NCBI GenBank assembly: GCA_033344815.1
Contig: JAWPMR010000001.1
Span: 4,822,136 to 4,886,135, forward strand
Source: Paracoccaceae bacterium
GTDB taxonomy: Bacteria; Pseudomonadota; Alphaproteobacteria; Rhodobacterales; Rhodobacteraceae
Reading direction: 5' to 3'
Length of the DNA stretch: 64,000 nucleotides
The position numbers and the translations under genes were made by a program. This document shows positions 17,562-26,650 of the stretch, in pieces. The notes beneath the pieces are model-generated. The model was not told the origin of the DNA, ran no database searches, and worked only from the letters and a program-made list of their open reading frames with translations. Position 1 is the stretch's first letter; each line of letters opens with the position of its first letter.

Positions 17562-19403
17562 TCACGTAGACCTATGCTTTTGAATGACGGCGTCAGCTCT
17601 CTCCTGGGCGCGACGCAATGTTTCAGACGGGGGGGTCAGCCCGCGCAGCATGTCGTGGAATTCCTCACCGCAAATCTGGATGATCTCGGTGATCTCGGGC
17701 ACGGGCGGACGCGGCCAGAATTGCAGCTCGTCGCGCCATGACATTGCATCCACGGCCTCGAAGATGGCGGATAAGCGGCGGACGTCCGGGTCGGCACCGA
17801 CTGAATAGCGCGGATTGGTTCGGCTACCGTTTTGGATATACAGCTTTTGTGCCTCGGGTGATGTGAAAACGCGCAGCGCCTCGACGGCCGCAGGCACGCG
17901 ATCTGGCGGCAGATTGGAAGGAATACCCATGATATAGCCGCCCACAGGTGCAATCTGGCTGGCACCGGGGCCAGCGGGATGAGGCAGATACCCGGTCTGA
18001 CCATCGGCGGGTGAATCCTCGTCCAGCTCAAAATACGGGGCGAGCAGAGTGTAACCATAGGCCATCGCGATACGGCCCTCCGCATAGGGCCGCACACGTT
18101 CATACCAAGACATCGACAGGATATCGGGCGGCGAATATTCCATCAGTTCCAGCAGGAATTCGGCGGCACGCAGGCCCGCTTCGGTGTCGATCGTGACGTT
18201 GTAGCGCCGATCTGCCAGATGGCTCGTGGCAAAGCCGCCGGCGACCGGGGGCAGATCAAGGACAGGCTGACCGAAATCGGCAAGTGTCATCAGAACGGTG
18301 TGACCAAGTGCCGTCCCGCGCGCGGCGTTCCATGCGATGCCGTGTCGGCCGCGTTGTGGATCGTGTAACGCCTTGGCAGCGGCAAGCAGCGCGTCGGTTG
18401 TCGCTGGCGGCTCCAGCCCGGCCTCGGCAAACATGTCCTTGCGATAAAACAGAAGTTCCGGTGTGGTCTGGGCTGGCAATCCGTAAGGTTTACCGCCCCA
18501 ATGCGCGGCCTCCCAGCCCGCAGTGTGAAAATCGGCAGGATCGACGCTCACAATCTCCATCACCTCGTCCAGCGGCATCAGGATGCCGCGCTCAGCGAAG
18601 TCCCCGACCCAAGGCAAGTCAACGGCAACGATGTCATAGCGGCTGACTTCGCGCTCTGCATTGCGCACAGCCTCCTCGTGCAGGCGGTCGATGGAAAATG
18701 CGCGTTGATGGATTTGCGCGCCGATGGACTGCTCAAATTGCCGCTTGAGGTTATCCATCACCATGAAGGTAGGGTCGCCATGGACCAACACGCGCAAGCC
18801 GCCCGCAAGGTTCAATGGCTCGGTCAGCACCTGAAGTGGTGGGATCGACTTGGCGTCCATATAGGATCCGCCAAAGTAGTAGTCCTGGGTTTCTCCGAGC
18901 GTCTGTTCGCCGCCGAAACGGCTTGCAGCCAGACGGCCGACGCGGCTCGACAGTTGCATCCATTGATTCAGCAGCTTTTCGCTTGGGTGCATGGAAAAGC
19001 TTTTGCCGGTCTTGGTGCGCGGGCGCTGTTCGATTAGGCCATCGCTGAGCATTTCCTTTAGACGACGGTTCGCCGTGGCGTAGGGCGCGCGGCTGGCGCC
19101 AATCAGAGCGGTCGCGGTGATCAGGCGACCCTCAAGGTGTCGACGCATTAAGAGAAGTGTCATCCGCAGGTTTGGATTCGGGGCGGAAAGGTTCACCACG
19201 TCTTCCAGTTCATCACATAAGGACTCCAGAAAAGCGATGATCTGAAGCATCTCGGTTTTGGCCCTGGGGGGCACTAACCCGGCTGTTTTACGTCCGCTCA
19301 TTGCATTCATGGGACTGTTTTTTTCTTTCTGGATGGAATTGAAGTTGGTGCGGCGCGCCCCACCGGCCAAAACCTTCAATTTGGAAGAATTGGATTTACC
19401 CAT
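17562..19403 (-). CDS. Winged-helix regulator fused to an ABC solute-binding-protein domain
   Basis: The predicted 613-residue protein has no signal peptide. Residues about 80-145 look like a MarR-type winged helix: TLLLMRRHLEGRLITATALIG, then ATANRRLKEMLSDGLIEQRP, then a wing TKTGKSFSMHP. From about residue 203 to the end it reads as a family 1 extracellular solute-binding protein, with DLPWVGDFAERGILMPLDEV, KPYGLPAQTTPELLFYRKDMFAEAGLEPP and FTSPEAQKLYIQNGSRTNPR. This suggests a cytosolic one-component regulator using a maltose-binding-type fold as sensor. It sits at the divergent centre of the locus. The start is uncertain; an ATG at 19310 is an alternative that removes 31 poorly ordered residues. 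Confidence 0.8.
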   Translation of the reverse strand: MGKSNSSKLKVLAGGARRTNFNSIQKEKNSPMNAMSGRKTAGLVPPRAKTEMLQIIAFLESLCDELEDVVNLSAPNPNLRMTLLLMRRHLEGRLITATALIGASRAPYATANRRLKEMLSDGLIEQRPRTKTGKSFSMHPSEKLLNQWMQLSSRVGRLAASRFGGEQTLGETQDYYFGGSYMDAKSIPPLQVLTEPLNLAGGLRVLVHGDPTFMVMDNLKRQFEQSIGAQIHQRAFSIDRLHEEAVRNAEREVSRYDIVAVDLPWVGDFAERGILMPLDEVMEIVSVDPADFHTAGWEAAHWGGKPYGLPAQTTPELLFYRKDMFAEAGLEPPATTDALLAAAKALHDPQRGRHGIAWNAARGTALGHTVLMTLADFGQPVLDLPPVAGGFATSHLADRRYNVTIDTEAGLRAAEFLLELMEYSPPDILSMSWYERVRPYAEGRIAMAYGYTLLAPYFELDEDSPADGQTGYLPHPAGPGASQIAPVGGYIMGIPSNLPPDRVPAAVEALRVFTSPEAQKLYIQNGSRTNPRYSVGADPDVRRLSAIFEAVDAMSWRDELQFWPRPPVPEITEIIQICGEEFHDMLRGLTPPSETLRRAQERADAVIQKHRST

Positions 19404-19458
19404 TGGTGATCGCCTTCATAAATTGCCAACGCAGATGGGAAAACGTACCGCAAAAATG

Positions 19459-19493
19459 TCCATATTGAATATAAAGATATCCAAAATGAATAT
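19459..19493 (+). promoter_or_regulatory. Two 14-bp direct repeats, 21 bp apart, in the divergent promoter region
   Basis: Repeats at 19459-19472 and 19480-19493 agree at 12 of 14 positions (consensus TCCAwAwTGAATAT). Their start-to-start distance is 21 bp, two helical turns, as expected for a dimeric regulator bound on one face. A weaker copy on the other strand overlaps the start of the regulator gene near 19371-19384. They lie in the 216-bp gap between the regulator and the transporter operon and are the best operator candidate. Binding is inferred. Confidence 0.5.
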
Positions 19494-19619
19494 TTTTTGT
19501 GACGCACCGGTTGAGGCAACCCCACATGGTCAATGCAGTTTGATTGATCATGATTCCTCGACTGTTGATGGGAATCAAATAAACTGAATTCTGGAAGTTT
19601 CCTTGGGAGGAAATCAAAA

Positions 19620-20576
19620 ATGAAAGTTCGTACACTTCTCGCAGCGACTACCGCAACGGCGACGATAACCTTTGCAGGTATCGCCTCCGCCGAAACCATG
19701 ACTATCGGCATCACGCAGAACAATGTGGGGGTCGACAGCTACCAGACCACCTATGAGAAGGCCTTCATCGCCGCGGCCGAAGCCAACAGTGACGTTGAAG
19801 TCGTCGTGTTGGACGCCGGTGGTGACGTTGCGCGCCAGATTGCTCAGATGGAAGACCTCATCCAGCAGGAAGTGGATGCCATCATCATCTGGCCAACAAA
19901 CGGCGAGGCTGTGATCCCTGCTGTTCGCAAGGCGCATCAGGCTGATATCCCGGTTGTCGTTACCAACTCAAACATCGCTGAAGCTGGCTTTGATTTCGTC
20001 TCTTCCTTCTCCGGTCCTGACAACATCACTCAGGGCATCCGCTCTGCCGAGATCATGTGTGACCGCTTCAAGGCCATGGGAATCGAAGACGAAGCAAAGG
20101 TTGTCCACATCACAGGCCAGCCAGGCTACACGACGGCCATCGAACGCGCCAAGGGCTTCAACGACCGTCTGCCCGAAGTCTGCCCGAACGTTGAGCAGAT
20201 CGACGAGCAACCGGGTGACTGGAACCGCGAAAAGTCGCAGCAGGTCATGGAGGCCTTCCTCGTGAAGTATGACGACATCGACGGTGTCTATTCTGGCGAT
20301 GACAACATGGGTGTTGGCGCAATGAATGCCGCCGTGGCCGCTGGGCGCGAGGGTATTACCTTCGTCGGCGCTACCAACTTCGCAGTGGGCTATGAAGCAA
20401 TGGCCGCGGGTACTTACTGGGGGTCAATCTACCAGTCGCCTGTTGATGACGCAAAAGCGGCGTTGAAAACCGCGATTGACCTGCTCAACGGGGAAGAACT
20501 GCCGTTCCTGAACTACTTCGATACACCGAAGATCACTCAGGACAACATGGGCGAGTTTACCAAGCCGGTATTCTAA
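19620..20576 (+). CDS. Sugar ABC transporter substrate-binding protein (ribose type)
   Basis: The 318-residue precursor has a signal peptide of about 24 residues ending at IASAET. The mature part is a family 4 periplasmic binding protein (RbsB/LacI fold): MTIGITQNNVGVDSYQTTYEKAF at its start, DAIIIWPTN, PVVVTNSNI, GQPGYTTAIERAKGF, DGVYSGDDNMGVGAM and the hinge TFVGATN. A GGGAGG box precedes the ATG. It is the first gene of the rightward arm and delivers ligand to the two permeases and ATPase downstream. The ligand is probably a sugar or polyol, not determinable here. Confidence 0.93.
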   Translation: MKVRTLLAATTATATITFAGIASAETMTIGITQNNVGVDSYQTTYEKAFIAAAEANSDVEVVVLDAGGDVARQIAQMEDLIQQEVDAIIIWPTNGEAVIPAVRKAHQADIPVVVTNSNIAEAGFDFVSSFSGPDNITQGIRSAEIMCDRFKAMGIEDEAKVVHITGQPGYTTAIERAKGFNDRLPEVCPNVEQIDEQPGDWNREKSQQVMEAFLVKYDDIDGVYSGDDNMGVGAMNAAVAAGREGITFVGATNFAVGYEAMAAGTYWGSIYQSPVDDAKAALKTAIDLLNGEELPFLNYFDTPKITQDNMGEFTKPVF

Positions 20577-20593
20577 GATCCCAACTTTGGGTA

Positions 20594-20609
20594 GGGGGCT
20601 ACGGCCCCC
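20594..20609 (+). promoter_or_regulatory. Stable hairpin with cTACGg tetraloop after the binding-protein gene
   Basis: A 6-bp G/C stem (20594-20599 with 20604-20609) closes a TACG tetraloop of the extra-stable C(UNCG)G class. No T run follows, so it is not an ordinary terminator. Hairpins at this place in ABC operons often protect or separate the abundant binding-protein message from the downstream genes; this role is inferred. Confidence 0.5.
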
Positions 20610-20655
20610 GTCCCCTTACGCATTCCAAAATGGGTTCAGGTATGGGAGAGGACCA

Positions 20656-21447
20656 ATGGGTCGAGTCTCTGGTCGCTCGTGCATTGTCACAGGTGCCGCG
20701 CAAGGTATCGGGCGGGCAATTGCCGAGGCGCTTTTAGACGAAGGAGCAAGCGTTTGTTTCGCCGATATCAATGGCGATAAGGTCGCTGAGGTCGCAGACC
20801 TGAACCTGAAAACACACAGCGATGGCGACGTAACACATGCGCAGGTTGATGTGACCGACCGCTCGGCGGTACGCGCCATGATTGACCATACTGTCGCGTC
20901 GTTTGGCAAGCTGGATGTAAAGTTCAACAACGCAGGTGTAAACCGGCCCATGAACTTTATGGATGTCACCGAAGACAACTGGCATTTCATTATGGGGGTC
21001 AACGGGTTGGGCTGTATGATCGGCATGCAGGAGGCGGCCCGCCAGATGATCGCGCAGGGCACAGGCGGTAAGATCATCAACACCGCCTCAGTCGCGAGCC
21101 GTCAGGGTTTTGACAATGTGGCCCCGTATTGTGCCAGCAAATTTGCCGTCGTATCGCTGACTCAGTCAGGCGCGCGCGCTTTGGCCAAGCATGACATAAC
21201 GGTCACGGGTTTTGCCCCCGGCGTGGTTGCGACCGAGATGTGGGAGCAGGTCGATAAGGACTTGATGGCGATCGGTGCTGCTGAACGGCCCGGTCAGGCG
21301 ATGGAGGAGTTTTCGTCTGAAATCTTGCGCGGGCGCGTTGCCGTGCCGCAAGACATCATTGGAACGACCACTTTTCTGGCAGCGCCGGAAAGCGACTACA
21401 TGACAGGTCAGGTCGTGATGATCGACGGGGGCATGACGCTGGTTTGA
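20656..21447 (+). CDS. Short-chain dehydrogenase (sorbitol/galactitol dehydrogenase type)
   Basis: The 263-residue SDR starts at ATG 20656 behind AGAGGA. It carries TGAAQGIG, a DINGD acidic cofactor end that favours NAD, FNNAG, the YCASK active site, and VMIDGGMTL at the C terminus. It is a paralogue of the SDR at 16734-17543; both share MGVNGLGCMIGMQEAARQMI-type spacing and the ATEMWEQVDKDL/TPLWEQLDKDL stretch. It lies between the binding protein and the first permease, so it probably acts on the imported compound or an early product. Confidence 0.88.
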   Translation: MGRVSGRSCIVTGAAQGIGRAIAEALLDEGASVCFADINGDKVAEVADLNLKTHSDGDVTHAQVDVTDRSAVRAMIDHTVASFGKLDVKFNNAGVNRPMNFMDVTEDNWHFIMGVNGLGCMIGMQEAARQMIAQGTGGKIINTASVASRQGFDNVAPYCASKFAVVSLTQSGARALAKHDITVTGFAPGVVATEMWEQVDKDLMAIGAAERPGQAMEEFSSEILRGRVAVPQDIIGTTTFLAAPESDYMTGQVVMIDGGMTLV

Positions 21448-21530
21448 TCTGACATGCCGGGTGAGGGAATTCGGCAGGTTGGATGGGAGATAAACGAACC
21501 GCCGTCAGGCGCGGTCCTAGGGAGGGAACA

Positions 21531-22505
21531 ATGGCTGAGTTTACGAGGCAGGATATCGGAGAGTTGCTGGCGAAACAGGGCATCCTGATCGCCTTTGCCC
21601 TTTTCATAATCGGGTTCACAATTGCCAACCCGAAATTTCTGACCCTCGACAATTTTGAGAACGTGGTGAGGTCTTCGGCGATTCTGGGTGTGATGGCGCT
21701 GGGGGTGACCTTCGTCGTGATCAGCGGCAATCTCGATCTCTCTGTGGGGTCGATGATGTCATTTTCGACCATCGTTGTACTTGATCTTCACGACAAGATA
21801 GGACCGACCCTTGCGATCCCTGCCATGTTTGCGATGACTTTATGCCTTGGGGCGTTCATCGGGTTTCTCGTCGGTTACCTGAAGCTTAATTCACTGATTG
21901 TGACGTTGGGGATGCTTTCGGCCATTCACGGACTGACGCTGACCTATTCAGGTGGCAAGAACATGGACATCGCAGACAAGGAAGGCACCTGGTTTGATAT
22001 CTTTGGTCAAGGGAGTGTCTTTGGGATTCAGACGCCGATACTAATTTTCTTCGCATTGGCTGCTTTGCTGGGCATCATCTTGTCAAAAACGCCGTTTGGC
22101 CGAAAAGTATACGCGGTAGGCGGTAACGGTACGGCAGCGACCTTCTCCGGCATAAATCGGGCCCGCGTGGTTTTCATTTGCTACCTTATGAGTGCGTTCT
22201 GCGTGGCCACGGCCGGTCTGATGCAGGCCAGCCGTTCCATGGGGTCGCAGAACACCGTAGGACAAGGGCTGGAGCTTGAAGTGCTTGCAGCGGTCATTCT
22301 TGGCGGGGCATCGCTGCTGGGGGGATCGGGGACGATGTTCAAGACGGTGATCGGCGTGCTGATCCTCGGGTTTATTCAGAATGGTCTTTTGCTGGTCGGG
22401 CTTGATTTCTCCGTACAATACGTCGTGACCTGGGTCATCATCATCCTAGCAGTCTGGCTCGATATTGCGGCCAAGCGCGGCAAGCTTATGTCGCCGATCG
22501 CGTAA
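21531..22505 (+). CDS. ABC transporter permease, ribose/xylose (BPD_transp_2) family
   Basis: The 324-residue protein starts at ATG 21531 after GGAGGG. It has about eight to ten hydrophobic segments and the family motifs NLDLSVGSMMSF (periplasmic turn) and AVILGGASLLGGSGT (the coupling-helix region). It forms an inner-membrane importer with the second permease and the ATPase. The next gene begins 13 bases after its stop. Confidence 0.93.
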   Translation: MAEFTRQDIGELLAKQGILIAFALFIIGFTIANPKFLTLDNFENVVRSSAILGVMALGVTFVVISGNLDLSVGSMMSFSTIVVLDLHDKIGPTLAIPAMFAMTLCLGAFIGFLVGYLKLNSLIVTLGMLSAIHGLTLTYSGGKNMDIADKEGTWFDIFGQGSVFGIQTPILIFFALAALLGIILSKTPFGRKVYAVGGNGTAATFSGINRARVVFICYLMSAFCVATAGLMQASRSMGSQNTVGQGLELEVLAAVILGGASLLGGSGTMFKTVIGVLILGFIQNGLLLVGLDFSVQYVVTWVIIILAVWLDIAAKRGKLMSPIA

Positions 22506-22518
22506 GGGAGGCAGGAAG

Positions 22519-23520
22519 ATGCAAGCTGGAAAACTCTCAAGATATCTCAAGGGCGGCGCCATCTGGGGCTTTATCGTCTTTGAATTGATCTTCTTCTCTG
22601 TGGCCGGCGAGTTCTTCTCCGTCAGCGACAAGGCCTTTATGGACGGCGACAACATGCTGTTGCTGCTCAAGCAGTCGGCGCCGATCGGTATCATCGCCAT
22701 GGGCATGACCATCGTCATGGTCAACGGCAATATCGACCTGTCAGTCGGGGCGATATACGCGATTTGCGCCATTGTCCTATTGGATTCGATGACATGGGCA
22801 ATGTTTGAAGGGCTCGGAAACTGGGTCATTCCCGTGGCCTGGTGCCTGGCTCTGCTGACCGGTGTGGTTTTTGGTGCGATCAACGGATTGATTGTGTGGA
22901 AGACCGGGGTGGACGCCTTTATCGTGACGCTTGGTTCTATGCTGGGCTTTCGCGGATTGGTTTTCATGTATAACGGCGAGCAACCGACAAGCCATCTCAA
23001 TTGGACGCTGGTCGATTTCGCCGAAGCACAATTTCTTGGTCTTCACACTGCAACATGGTTCCTGCTGATCGTTACAGCGGCGATCTGGTTTCTGATGAAC
23101 CGCACAGTCCATGGCCGCAACGCCTATGCCATCGGTAACAACCGCGAAGCGGCGGTCAATGCGGGCATCCGTGTCGGTCCGCATATGATGATTAATTTCA
23201 TGATTATCGGTTTTTTGGCCGCGCTCTCCGCGGTGGTATTTTATTCGGAATCCGGATCGGTGAACCCCAACGACGGCCAGCTTTACGAATTATGGGTGAT
23301 CACTGCCGTCGTGCTGGGAGGCACCAAGCTGACTGGTGGGGCGGGCTCGATCATCTCGACCTTCGGGGGCGTGATTGCGATTCAGCTTTTGCGCAAGGGC
23401 TTGGCCCATATCGGCGCAGATACATCGACCGTCAACCTTGTGATCGGTCTGATTTTGATTGCTGTGCTCTTCCTTGACCGGCAGCTGAACGTGAAAGGCA
23501 AAGAGGAGTTGAAGGTATGA
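22519..23520 (+). CDS. ABC transporter permease, second subunit
   Basis: The 333-residue product starts at ATG 22519 after a GGAGGCAGGAAG box. It has the same family motifs as its neighbour: NGNIDLSVGAIYA, GVDAFIVTLGSMLGFRGLVF and AVVLGGTKLTGGAGSI. It is distinct enough from the first permease to form a heterodimeric channel. Its last four bases overlap the ATPase start (ATGA), so the two are translationally coupled. Confidence 0.93.
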   Translation: MQAGKLSRYLKGGAIWGFIVFELIFFSVAGEFFSVSDKAFMDGDNMLLLLKQSAPIGIIAMGMTIVMVNGNIDLSVGAIYAICAIVLLDSMTWAMFEGLGNWVIPVAWCLALLTGVVFGAINGLIVWKTGVDAFIVTLGSMLGFRGLVFMYNGEQPTSHLNWTLVDFAEAQFLGLHTATWFLLIVTAAIWFLMNRTVHGRNAYAIGNNREAAVNAGIRVGPHMMINFMIIGFLAALSAVVFYSESGSVNPNDGQLYELWVITAVVLGGTKLTGGAGSIISTFGGVIAIQLLRKGLAHIGADTSTVNLVIGLILIAVLFLDRQLNVKGKEELKV

Positions 23521-25046
23521 CCGGGACGATTGATCTAACGACCCCCGCCCCTGTCCTGCGTCTTGAAGGGATCGTAAAGACCTTTCCCGGTGTACGGGCC
23601 CTTGATGGCGTCTCGCTGACCATTATGCCCGGCGAAGTCCATGCCTTGATGGGTGAAAATGGTGCTGGAAAATCCACCCTGATGAAGGTGCTTGGCGGTA
23701 TTCACCAACCCGACGAAGGTCAGATCATTGTGGAGGAGAAACCGGTGGTCATGTCCGGCCCATTGGAAGCGAAAGCCAAGGGTATCGTATTCATTCACCA
23801 GGAACTCAGCCTGGCAGATGAGCTCAGTGTGGCGGAGAACATCTACCTCGGAGAATTGCCACGCAAGCGTTTTGGGTTGGTGGACTGGTCCGAACTCGAG
23901 ACCAAGACCAACGCGATCCTCGAAAGGCTCAAGGTCAGTTTCAATGCCAAGACCCGCGTTGGCGACCTTTCGATTGCCAACCAGCAGATGGTCGAAATCG
24001 CACGAGCTCTGACCGTCGACGCCAAGGCCGTGATTTTTGACGAGCCGACAGCCTCGCTGACCGACGCGGAAAAAGTGGTTTTGTTCGAGGTCATCTCTGA
24101 CTTGCAACAACAGCGCGTGGGCATCGCCTATATTTCGCACCGGATGGAAGAGATATTCAAGATCACCGACCGGATCAGCGTTTTGCGCGATGGCCAATAT
24201 CAGGGCACGGTCAATACCGCCGATACGAACGAAGAAGGCGTGACCCAGATGATGATCGGGCGCAAGCTTGACCTCAGTCGCAACGAGAGCCATCACGAAC
24301 TGGGCGATGTCGCTCTCGAAGTGCACGAATTGAGCTGTGGCCATTTGTTTCAGGATGTCAGCTTCGAGGTGCGACGCGGCGAGGTCGTCGGTTTTTACGG
24401 TCTTGTCGGGGCAGGGCGGACGGAAATCGCCGAAACACTGTTTGGCCTTCGAAACCCGTCATCCGGCTCGATCCTGATGGACGGCGAAGAGGTAAGAATT
24501 CACTCACCTTATGACGCGATCGAGCGGGGCATATCGCTGGTGCCAGAAGATCGGAAGGAGCAGGGGATAGTTCTGGGGATGAACTGCCGGGATAACATGA
24601 CCCTGCCGCAGGTCGATGACCTCAAATCCGGCCCCTTCGTTGCCGACGGTGCCGAGATCGCAATCTTCGATCAATACCGCGACAAGCTCGACATCAGGAC
24701 ACCGGGCTGGAAACAGCTCGTGGGCAATCTCTCGGGTGGCAACCAGCAAAAGATTGTCATCGGAAAATGGCTGTCTATGCGGCCCAACGTGCTGATCGTA
24801 GACGAACCCACACGCGGCATCGACGTGGGCTCTAAGGCCGAGATTCACAATCTGCTCCGCGACTTGGCATCGCAGGGCTATGCGGTGATCGTGATCAGCT
24901 CGGAAATGCCAGAGGTGCTGCATGTGGCCGACCGCATAGTGGCGATGTACTCGGGCCGGATTATGCGGACTTTCACCTCTGAAGAAGTGACCGAGGAAAA
25001 CCTGATAGCCGCGATTTCGGGCTTGGAAACCGAAAAGGTGGCTTGA
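23517..25046 (+). CDS. Sugar ABC transporter ATP-binding protein (RbsA/MglA type)
   Basis: The 509-residue protein has two ATPase halves. The first has Walker A GENGAGKST near residue 43, the signature-like SIANQQMVEIARAL and Walker B VIFDEPTASL. The second has a degenerate Walker A (GLVGAGRTE), the signature LSGGNQQK and Walker B LIVDEPTRGID. This asymmetry is normal for the ribose/galactose class. It energises uptake through the two permeases. Its TGA overlaps the next gene's ATG. Confidence 0.95.
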   Translation: MTGTIDLTTPAPVLRLEGIVKTFPGVRALDGVSLTIMPGEVHALMGENGAGKSTLMKVLGGIHQPDEGQIIVEEKPVVMSGPLEAKAKGIVFIHQELSLADELSVAENIYLGELPRKRFGLVDWSELETKTNAILERLKVSFNAKTRVGDLSIANQQMVEIARALTVDAKAVIFDEPTASLTDAEKVVLFEVISDLQQQRVGIAYISHRMEEIFKITDRISVLRDGQYQGTVNTADTNEEGVTQMMIGRKLDLSRNESHHELGDVALEVHELSCGHLFQDVSFEVRRGEVVGFYGLVGAGRTEIAETLFGLRNPSSGSILMDGEEVRIHSPYDAIERGISLVPEDRKEQGIVLGMNCRDNMTLPQVDDLKSGPFVADGAEIAIFDQYRDKLDIRTPGWKQLVGNLSGGNQQKIVIGKWLSMRPNVLIVDEPTRGIDVGSKAEIHNLLRDLASQGYAVIVISSEMPEVLHVADRIVAMYSGRIMRTFTSEEVTEENLIAAISGLETEKVA

Positions 25047-25912
25047 TGCGGGTGGGTTTTGTCGGTCTGGGCCGTATGGGCGCACATATGGCACGCAATC
25101 TGTTCCGTGCAGGGCATGACGTGACGCTCTGGAACCGCTCGCCTTGCAAGGCCCAAGATCTGGCCGCAGAGTTGGGTTGTGCCTTGGCGGACAGTCCCCG
25201 GGCGCTGTCTAATGCGGCGGAGGTGGTCGTGACCATGTTGGCCCATGATCTATCTTCCGAAGCAGTGCATGGCGGCCCGGACGGGCTTTGCGCCGGGTCG
25301 GCGCGGACCTATGTCGAGATGGGTACGATGAGCCCGGATCACATCGCATGGCTGGCAGAGGAAGCCCCTCTGGGCTCCCGTGTGATCGACGCGCCGGTTT
25401 CAGGTGCTACGCAGGCAGCCGCCGATGGACAGCTGATGATCATGGCGGGCTGCACGCCAGAAGACGCCTTGCCGCTAACCCCGGTCTTCGAGGCAATGGG
25501 CAAGAAAACACTCTGCCTTGGTCAGGCAGGTAACGCTGCGGTGATGAAATTGGCGGTCAACTCGCTGATCCACGGCATCAACCAGACCCTGGCCGAAGCG
25601 ATGACGCTTGCACAGGCAGCGGGGATCGCACCGGAAACGGCTTTCGACGTGATCGAGGCCTCTGCTGCCTGTGCGCCGATGCTCAAATACCGGCGTCCAC
25701 TTTATCTGAACGAGGCAGATCACGACGTGACCTTCACCGTGTCGCTGGCGCGCAAGGACATGGAGGTTACGGCACAACTTGCAGATCGGCTGGGCACCAA
25801 GGTGCCGCAAGGCCGCGCTACTCTGGCCAAATTGGTCGAGGCTGAAACCGCAGGTTTTGGCACCCGCGACATGGCATCGATGTTGGCCTTTATGCGACAG
25901 GACACGTTATGA
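25046..25912 (+). CDS. NAD(P)-dependent beta-hydroxyacid dehydrogenase family protein
   Basis: The 288-residue enzyme belongs to the 3-hydroxyisobutyrate/tartronate-semialdehyde reductase family. It has VGFVGLGRMGAHMARNL for the dinucleotide, DAPVSGATQAA for substrate binding, and the catalytic lysine in GNAAVMKLAVNS. It starts at ATG 25046, overlapping the ATPase stop (TGATG). Its stop overlaps the ThuA start. It probably reduces or oxidises a hydroxy-acid intermediate. A relative, also of this family, is encoded at 56338. Confidence 0.87.
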   Translation: MRVGFVGLGRMGAHMARNLFRAGHDVTLWNRSPCKAQDLAAELGCALADSPRALSNAAEVVVTMLAHDLSSEAVHGGPDGLCAGSARTYVEMGTMSPDHIAWLAEEAPLGSRVIDAPVSGATQAAADGQLMIMAGCTPEDALPLTPVFEAMGKKTLCLGQAGNAAVMKLAVNSLIHGINQTLAEAMTLAQAAGIAPETAFDVIEASAACAPMLKYRRPLYLNEADHDVTFTVSLARKDMEVTAQLADRLGTKVPQGRATLAKLVEAETAGFGTRDMASMLAFMRQDTL

Positions 25913-26613
25913 AAGCTGCTTTATTTGTCGGTGGATGGGAAGGCCATACGCCAACCCATTTTGCCGAATGGTACAAGGACCTGCTCGAAACCAACGGCTG
26001 CACGGTTGATATCTATGAGACGCTTGAACCCCTGGCGCAGCCCGAAAACTTGTCCGATGTTGATTTGATCACGCCGATCTGGTCTTCCGCCCGGTCAGGT
26101 CACCGCGAAGAATTCGGTAATATGACCAAACCGCAAGAAGACGGTCTGCTGAAGTTGATCGCCGATGGATGCGGAATCGCGGGATGGCACGGGCACATGG
26201 GGGACGCCTTCCGCGACCGCCCGACCTATCATTTTCTGATCGGGGGGCAATTTGTGGCACATCCGCCTGGTTGGCCCGACAATCTTCAGCCGCGCGAAGA
26301 TTACGTCGACTACGACGTCACCATCTGCAAACCCGACGATCCGATTGTGCAGGGCATCAAAAGTTTCCGCCTGACGACCGAACAATATTACATGCTTGTC
26401 GATCCTTCCAACGATGTTTTGGCAACAACGACATTTTCGGGCGATCACCTGTGGTGGATTGAAGGCACTGTGATCCCTGTTGTCTGGAAACGTCGTTGGG
26501 ACAAGGGTCGCGTTTTTTATTGCTCTATCGGTCATGAACTGGACGACCTAAAAGTGCCGCAAGTCACTGAAATCATTCGGCGCGGCGCGTTGTGGGCCGC
26601 GCGCGGGAACTGA
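25909..26613 (+). CDS. ThuA domain protein
   Basis: The 234-residue protein has the glutamine-amidotransferase-like ThuA fold: MKAALFVGGWEGHTPTHFAEWY, DLITPIWSS, GCGIAGWHGHMGDAFRD, HPPGWP and the C-terminal GRVFYCSIGHELDD. Related proteins were found in trehalose utilisation and, more widely, in sugar keto-reduction or isomerisation clusters. The biochemical role is unsettled. The ATG overlaps the previous stop (ATGA), so it belongs to the rightward operon. Confidence 0.88.
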   Translation: MKAALFVGGWEGHTPTHFAEWYKDLLETNGCTVDIYETLEPLAQPENLSDVDLITPIWSSARSGHREEFGNMTKPQEDGLLKLIADGCGIAGWHGHMGDAFRDRPTYHFLIGGQFVAHPPGWPDNLQPREDYVDYDVTICKPDDPIVQGIKSFRLTTEQYYMLVDPSNDVLATTTFSGDHLWWIEGTVIPVVWKRRWDKGRVFYCSIGHELDDLKVPQVTEIIRRGALWAARGN

Positions 26614-26650
26614 CTAAACCCAACAAATTCAATATTAGGGAGGAAACGAC

